Below are positions 58,423 to 64,000 of a stretch of 64,000 bases of DNA, piece by piece; position 1 is the first letter of the stretch, and each line of letters starts with the position of its first letter. Source of the DNA: Siphonodentalium dalli (lineage: Eukaryota; Mollusca; Scaphopoda; Gadilida; Siphonodentaliidae); NCBI GenBank assembly GCA_032622095.1, contig CP136065.1:153829577-153893576 (forward strand), written 5' to 3'. The translations under genes and the position numbers were made by a program. The notes under the pieces were generated by a model. The model was given only the letters and a program-made list of their open reading frames with translations. It did not search any database and was not told the DNA's origin.

Positions 58423-58854
58423 AATATGGAGATTTTGGGTATCTCTCCACAGAACTGGTGATCTAAGTTGTGTTACTCACCTTGTAGAAACACCCCAACT
58501 CCTGTTATGAGTGACCCTGGTCACGATGAGGCCGGCCTCGTCCCTGCAGGTCGGCAGCTAAGTCTTATTCACAGCATGTCCAGGTATCAACTGATTTGCC
58601 CACCTGGGTTCAGATATCAGCTGGGAACTGCATGCTTTTAGGGTGAATACCCAATCAATCACTCCTCTGGGTCAGTCAAGATCTCTTAAGATTGGAGCAC
58701 TGAGGCTATCAGCTAATCACTGACTGACCCAAATAATTCAAGCATAACCAGATTTAATGGTCCCAATCTGAACCCAGAACACTATTAAGGTGGGACTTAC
58801 CTAGCTGTATAAAGGGGTCAATACAGGTGTATTTATAATCCAAATTATACCACA
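58423..58854 (-). repeat. 5' LTR of the minus-strand element
   Basis: Begins (minus strand) TGTGGTATAATTTGG with a nearby TATAAATA that may serve as promoter. See the 3' LTR for comparison. Confidence 0.9.
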
Positions 58855-59029
58855 CTTTGTTTACTTATAAATCTCGTTACTTTGATAATCAACGGACCTC
58901 TGATATACACATGTTTGATATATCATCATGTTTGGGAAGGCTGCCCGCTATGGCCATATACACAAAGAGTCCATTTGACCTAATCTGAAGACATACAAGA
59001 AAGCTAGATAAAACCTGCCAATGATTATG

Positions 59030-59146
59030 TGCGTAAAGTCTGTTATAGAAGAGTTATGGGATGGGACCGGTCCAAAACAACATCAACCCAACCTGTATAT
59101 CCCAAGCTCTTGTGGACCAACAAGACTTCAATTAGACTTGGTCTAC
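59030..59146 (-). repeat. Interspersed repeat R3, inverted partial copy
   Basis: Matches the first half of 14118-14370 in reverse (GTCTGTTATAGAAGAG to AGACTTGGTCTAC). Confidence 0.65.
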
Positions 59147-59302
59147 TACGGTAATGCTCTAAGTAATCGACTTCTTAACCACAGCAGAATTATGGGAGAG
59201 CTTTCCGATGAATGGCAACAAGCCATATTTCAGACTAAATCCTGAAAAGTTACCCATAATTCTGCTGTGGTTAAGAAGTCGATTACTTAGAGCATTACTG
59301 TA
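59147..59302. mobile_element. Foldback MITE M4, short copy
   Basis: TA|CGGTAATGCTCTAAGTAATC ... GAGCATTACTG|TA. The central ~60 bp of the left arm are missing, leaving a 156-bp element. Confidence 0.9.
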
Positions 59303-60180
59303 TATAATTATGCTGCAGTTAATACTACCATGATAATACCAAGTGTAGTTGCATGATGATTGTGTTGTATATTGTACTACAGTATTCTACCATACTACAT
59401 TTATCAAATACCATGGTATATCGTGCTACCACTATGGCGATATTGTCCTACCTTCTCTAATTAACATAGTTGTAATTATATTACTACGGTATAACATAGC
59501 TAACATAACAACATGCTAATACAATTACATGTATATCACTTAATTGTGTTAGGAAATTTTAAAACATCACTTATAAAAAAAGTACTGTCATATGGTACAG
59601 TATGGTATTACCTCACCTCATTCAAAATCACATGATGTGTTATTAGCAGCCACATAACATTAATACTAGGGAATGTAGAACTCTGTTATTCATAAAATCC
59701 ATCTCTGACTGAAACCAACCCATATAAAAAGCACCATGGATGGTACTACCAATGGTAGTAGCAGGGTACTTTAACAAAAAGTACCAGGGTACTTTAACAT
59801 GGTAGTACATGTACCAGGGCACTTTACGATGGTACTAACAAAGCGATAACTCTATTTCACAATAGCACATTATGTAGATGAGAAGAAAATCATATTGTGT
59901 TAGTAAATCAGTGCAAAACATTTGTACCTGGTGTCATACTCAACAATTAACAGAATGGGACAAAATAGTGTTATATCTAAGTAGACTAAGTCAAAAAGAG
60001 TTTAACACCTAAGGTAATCACACATCTCAGTATTTACCTCCAACCTGTTGTCTCAAATTTTAAGGCTTCTAATCTAAAAGTGTACCCTGCTACTACCATG
60101 GTAAAGAACTATCATGGTATATAAAGTAGCGTGGTACTACCATAGTACTACCATATGCTACAGCATGGCCAGTAAACATA
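59303..60180. repeat. ACCATGGTA / GTACTTTAACATGG motif region
   Basis: Dispersed TACTACCATGGTA, ACCAGGGTACTTTAAC and related palindromic motifs, similar to 51695-52190 on the other side of the LTR element. Confidence 0.55.
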
Positions 60181-60269
60181 CATCCAATATAAGATATAGA
60201 CGTCCCTGCAAGGACAGAAGATATGTCTGTATTAATCACTAGCTGGCTGAAGCAGATGGATTGTTCTTG

Positions 60270-60822
60270 GAATTTACTCTTTGTATGACTAATTCCTTCA
60301 GCACACCCTATAGGCCACATATCTCCTCCGATCATCACAAAACATCATATGGATCTTTGGGGTGACCTCTAGATGGGAGCCTCCTATTTTGACTGACATT
60401 TGTTAAAAACATCACCGCTAGCAGCCATCTTGAATTTCAAATTTGAATCAATTGGCACACCCTGGAGCCTGCATTTATTGGAGAATTATTTTGAAAATTT
60501 ACAGGCATGTTCGCGGTGACCTCTAATTTACTTTCCTTCTTCTTGATCATTATTAGCTCAACTTACTTTGTAAGTTTGAGCTATTGCCATGGTTTGGCGT
60601 CCGTCGTCTGTGTGTGTCCGTGTGTGCGTGTGTCCGTCAACAATTTCCTTTGGCGCGGGCTACAGGTCATACCTTTAATCTTATCTTTATGAAATTTGTC
60701 ATGAATGTTGACATTGACATGTAGATGGGAACGAGTCATTTTGGGGTCATCTGGCCAAAAAACATGGCCGCTGGTGGACATCTTGGATTTCAAAATTCAA
60801 TCCATTGGCGCGGGCTACAGGT
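60270..60822 (+). mobile_element. Pearl-like family P3, partial copies
   Basis: Diverged P3 monomers (GCACACCCTATAGGCC, GATGGGAGCC, GCAGCCATCTTGAATTTCAA) to about 60500. A new 5' end then appears with hairpin TAGCTCAACTTA...TAAGTTTGAGCTA at about 60555, a (GTGT)(GTCC) tract and one monomer. It is cut at the duplication border (CTACAGGTC|TGGAAACA). Confidence 0.75.
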
Positions 60823-61624
60823 CTGGAAACAGTTTATCGAATATAATTCATTTTCATGCCATGATGTGAAATTTTACTTGAAAATTACGATAGTGTACAT
60901 ATTTTACAGTATCAATGTGTTATTCCAATACATGAACCTTCTTCTTTCAAAACAATCGTCAAAACTTACAGAAGAGGCAAACTCGGTTTGATTGTCTGAA
61001 AGCATTGTCTATCACTGAAAAGCTTATTTGATATTGATAAAACTTAATTCCAAACAAGATTGATTATATTGCATTTTGTTAATATCAACTGAATGGCAGT
61101 GCAAATAATCACTTTAAGAAATGTTGGGATTCAACATCCATGATTCTAAAATTTCCAAGATGCTATGAATTTCCTAATATCAATGGATCGATGTGTGATA
61201 CTATTTTTACCCAAATGTTTTCAGATATTCAGACCAGGTCTGCCTCTTTAAGTTGATCATTATACTTCATCATACTCTCTTTTTACAGTTTATACCTTAG
61301 TTTTTAGCGTCCTGTTTTAGTATTGTTTACAGGCATCCAAATATGGTGCTGGACATTTGCAGAATGAGGTCCTCAGAGGGTGAATTTGGGGTTCTTTTAT
61401 TATTTTTTTTATATTTCGAATCATTAAGTTGATTTCGTGAACAAAATTGAAAACTGTTTATGATGAAATGAGACTGCAAGAATTTATGAATGAACATATT
61501 TATTTTAAACCAAATATCATGTTGCAAATTCTCAATACTGGTGTCGTTAACCAGGAAAAATAACTCTGCAATATATACGGATGTGATGGAAGTATTGTGT
61601 TTTTATTCTGCTGGCTAGAATATT

Positions 61625-61871
61625 TTAAAGGTACAAATCTCGAGCAGGAAACGAAATTGACGGCAATTATTAGTACTCATCTCGAGAACATAAGAATTTT
61701 CCAAAATCAATATCTAATAACTCTGAGTTTTGTTTGATGGGTTCCTCAACTCGAATCAAATATTTTTTACCACCAAAGCCAAAGAAATAGTAATATAGGA
61801 CCCTCTGATCGGATTGTTGTTGTTGGAATCTGTTGAGATGGGGACCCTCTGGTCGGATTGAGTACCTTTAA
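61625..61871. mobile_element. TTAA MITE M1, internally deleted
   Basis: Same insertion as 48257-48744 but the segment corresponding to 48265-48508 is gone. The junction falls at a short TAC shared by both sides. Confidence 0.9.
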
Positions 61872-61960
61872 ATATATTATATATTAGGCAAAAGGCAAAA
61901 ATTCTATCACATACACAGCCTCATGTGAGAAATAATTACTCAGTTTTGAACATGTGCACA

Positions 61961-62229
61961 TTAACCCTTTCAGTGCGAAGTCTGATTTTTGTATCAACCC
62001 ATATTTCCTTGATCATTTTTCAAATTTATTGATTATAATAATGTGATACATTGATGGAAAGAGCTCTTAGAGCTCTTTCCATCAATGTATCACATTATTA
62101 TAATCAATAAATTTGAAAAATGAGAGCTCTTTCCATCAATGTATCACATTATTATAATCAATAAATTTGAAAAATGATCAAGGAAATATGGGTTGATACA
62201 AAAATCGAACTTTGCACTGAGAGGGTTAA
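61961..62229. mobile_element. TTAA MITE M3, palindrome with an extra partial arm
   Basis: Same insertion as 48834-49048, but the right arm is partly repeated (GAGCTCTTTCCATCAATG to GAAAAATGA twice), adding about 54 bp. Confidence 0.95.
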
Positions 62230-62398
62230 GGTGATTTAAACAGACGTGGCCCGTTCGAAGCCCTAATATATAATTTGTCTATACAAAACATAGTAAACAC
62301 AGAAAATTTCTGAACAAACTCTTTGATATTGCACTGAAAAACGTGTTTATTTCTCACATTAGGCTGTGTATGTAATAGCATTTTTGCCTTTGATCTAT

Positions 62399-62875
62399 TT
62401 AAAGGTACTCAACCCGATAAAACTCCTCTCAATTACTATTTCAATGGCTTCGGGGGTCAAAAATATTTGATTCGAGTCGAGGAAGTCACCCATCAAAGCT
62501 CAGATTTGTTAGATATCGATTTTAGAAATCTATTATTTTTCATTATCGGGAATACTATCTGGCCCAGAACTCAATCAAAATTGCGTTAAAATTACCACTT
62601 GATTTTAGAGTTATCCATCCTTGTCTGTTTGAATAGATTTGGAGAACACATCCAGAGCAGATTACGGCAGTTAGTAGTACTGATCTCGAGTTTATAACAA
62701 ATTTCAAAAATCAATATCTAATAACTCTGAGCTTTGTTTGATGGGTTCCTCGACTCGAATCAAATATTTTTTACCCCCAAAGCCAAAGAAATAGTAATAT
62801 AGGACCCTCCGATCGGATTGTTGTTGTTGGAATCTGTTGAGATGGGGACCCTCTTTACGGGTTGAGTACCTTTAA
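62399..62875. mobile_element. TTAA MITE M1, recent insertion with empty-site partner
   Basis: Full copy bounded by TTAA 62399-62402 and 62872-62875. The paralogous position in copy A (49218-49221) has a single TTAA and no element. Confidence 0.95.
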
Positions 62876-63549
62876 AAAGAACCCTCAAAGAGCCTATATA
62901 AAAATATACCTTTTTTCAATATATTACGCACTTTTAGTTTGAGCACAAAGGTGATATGTTAATGCCTTCCAGTCTTGTTTAAGATTATAATAATGTTATA
63001 GAGTTTTATTTTAATTTTGGGAATGCTGAGAATTATTTGGTGCTAAAAGCTGTGCTGATAGGTAGCATTTGTTCATCTGTAATTTTCAATATGGCCAGAT
63101 GAGGCAGTTCCAGCAAATGTACTGCCCCACATAATTTCTGTCAACCATTTCTTGACATCTAATATTACTGAAGTTGATAACATAATTATTAGGCATTGTG
63201 AATGTTTGAATATTTGTAGAGGAGCATTTACTGTCCAAGTTTTTAAAGACTTATTTAATAAAGAGTCCTGTGCAGTTCCTATGATCCCTTTTAACATGTT
63301 AGTGGACCAGGTTTTAATTGAATTGAGGCTCTGTTATTGAAGCTGATACAAATAGCATTGTGAATTTTACAGAACATTTGAATATATGTAGAGGAGCATT
63401 TACATGTCAGTGGACATGGTTTCATTAAGGAATAATCTTCATTTCTTGATGTAATTACCACATAAATACATTTGGAACAGGTCACAAACATAAATTGTAA
63501 AGCGAATTTATGTTTATGATCTGAACAAATGTTACTATATACTGTGTGA

Positions 63550-64000
63550 TTATACCCCCTTTTTAAAAAATAAGGGGGGGGGGGGGTATACTGTTTTGCA
63601 CCCGTCTGTCCGTGCATGCATCCGTATGTCCGTTTGATGTCTGTTCATGTCATAACTTGAACAGTATTGCTCGGATCTCAATAAAATTTGGTAGGGATGT
63701 TCACTTCTATGGGGACAATAAATAGAGGGTCCCATCGTTTTGTTCCGATTTTCCATTCTAGAGTTATTCATCTTTGTTTATCCGGAAATGTTGGCTTTTT
63801 GGTCCGTCTGGTGTCTTCATGCCGTAACTTCAACAGTTGTGCTGGAATCTCAATAAAATTTGGTAGGGATGTTCACTTCTATGGGGACAATAAATAGAGG
63901 GTCCCATCGTTTTGTTCCGATTTTCCATTCTAGAGTTATTCATCTTTGTTTATCCGGAAATGTTGGCTTTTTGGTCCGTCTGGTGTCTTCATGCCGTAAC
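63550..64000 (+). mobile_element. Pearl-like family P4, second copy (cut by window end)
   Basis: Same 5' end and 172-bp monomers as 49896-50580, part of duplication copy B. Confidence 0.85.

Larger units (their letters stand above)
52577..58854 (-). mobile_element. LTR retrotransposon, minus strand, gag-like only
   Basis: Direct repeats 52577-53001 (425 bp) and 58423-58854 (432 bp) differ by about five transitions and two small indels, so the insertion is recent. On the minus strand the LTR starts TGTGGTATAA. A purine tract (CAGGGAGGAA) sits immediately before the LTR start at 53002-53011, where a polypurine primer belongs, fixing the orientation. Internal ORFs lie at 57910-57116 and 57131-56271. 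No reverse transcriptase YxDD, RNase H or integrase signature is seen. Flanking bases show no 5-bp duplication (GTCCC versus CTTTG), and the tRNA primer site is not obvious. Confidence 0.85.
60823..64000 (+). repeat. Segmental duplication, copy B (runs off the window)
   Basis: Direct, near-identical copy of 47455-50350. See copy A for differences. Confidence 0.9.

Noticed and set aside
47956-63897. Pairs of identical ORFs in 48-50 kb and 61-64 kb
   Set aside because: They are the same non-coding frames in a segmental duplication; sequence identity reflects recent copying, not coding constraint.

Overview
The window is animal genomic DNA. It is AT-rich, has introns with GT-AG borders and almost no long open frames, and is dominated by transposable elements. 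The repeats are of the type familiar from bivalve mollusc genomes: 'pearl'/Helentron-like elements with tandem monomers of about 130-172 bp ending in GAGTTATGGCCCTT or similar, many short palindromic MITEs, and a mobile gene encoding a ULP1 protease and a PHD finger. I infer a bivalve or close lophotrochozoan. This rests on repeat style and translated motifs, not on a search.

Only one host gene is well supported. It is a plus-strand gene whose recognisable exons lie at 25557-25677, 30444-30644 and 41058-41236, followed by a 3' UTR with AATAAA at about 41652. Joined in phase they give a 166-residue membrane protein with a six-cysteine domain spaced like BCMA/TACI, one transmembrane helix and a short cytoplasmic tail. 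Its introns (4.8 and 10.4 kb) are packed with mobile elements, including a 4,053-bp element with about 90-bp terminal inverted repeats and a perfect 8-bp target duplication (36914-40966).

Layout: 1-2755 is a decayed TIR element (ULP1/PHD gene, transposase core missing). 3.4-13 kb is a mosaic of short GC-rich minisatellite arrays, pearl-like copies and transposase fragments. 13-25 kb holds MITEs, satellites and a pearl-like element nested inside another. 25.5-41.7 kb is the receptor gene. 41.9-47 kb holds several MITE families (TTAA and TA targets). 47.45-50.35 kb is a segment duplicated at 60.83-64.0 kb. 52.58-58.85 kb is a minus-strand LTR retrotransposon with near-identical LTRs and a gag-like ORF but no visible reverse transcriptase or integrase. 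It lies between arrays of an ACCATGGT-type palindromic motif.

The most notable structural observations are: (1) several pearl-like families with unrelated bodies share one architecture: 5' hairpin, microsatellite, monomers with a common core, subterminal inverted repeat, then a 3' hairpin followed by a T-rich end such as CTCTTGTT; (2) an element whose ends are inverted minisatellite arrays (39823-40425); (3) the duplication provides a natural filled/empty-site pair that proves a TTAA target for one MITE family.
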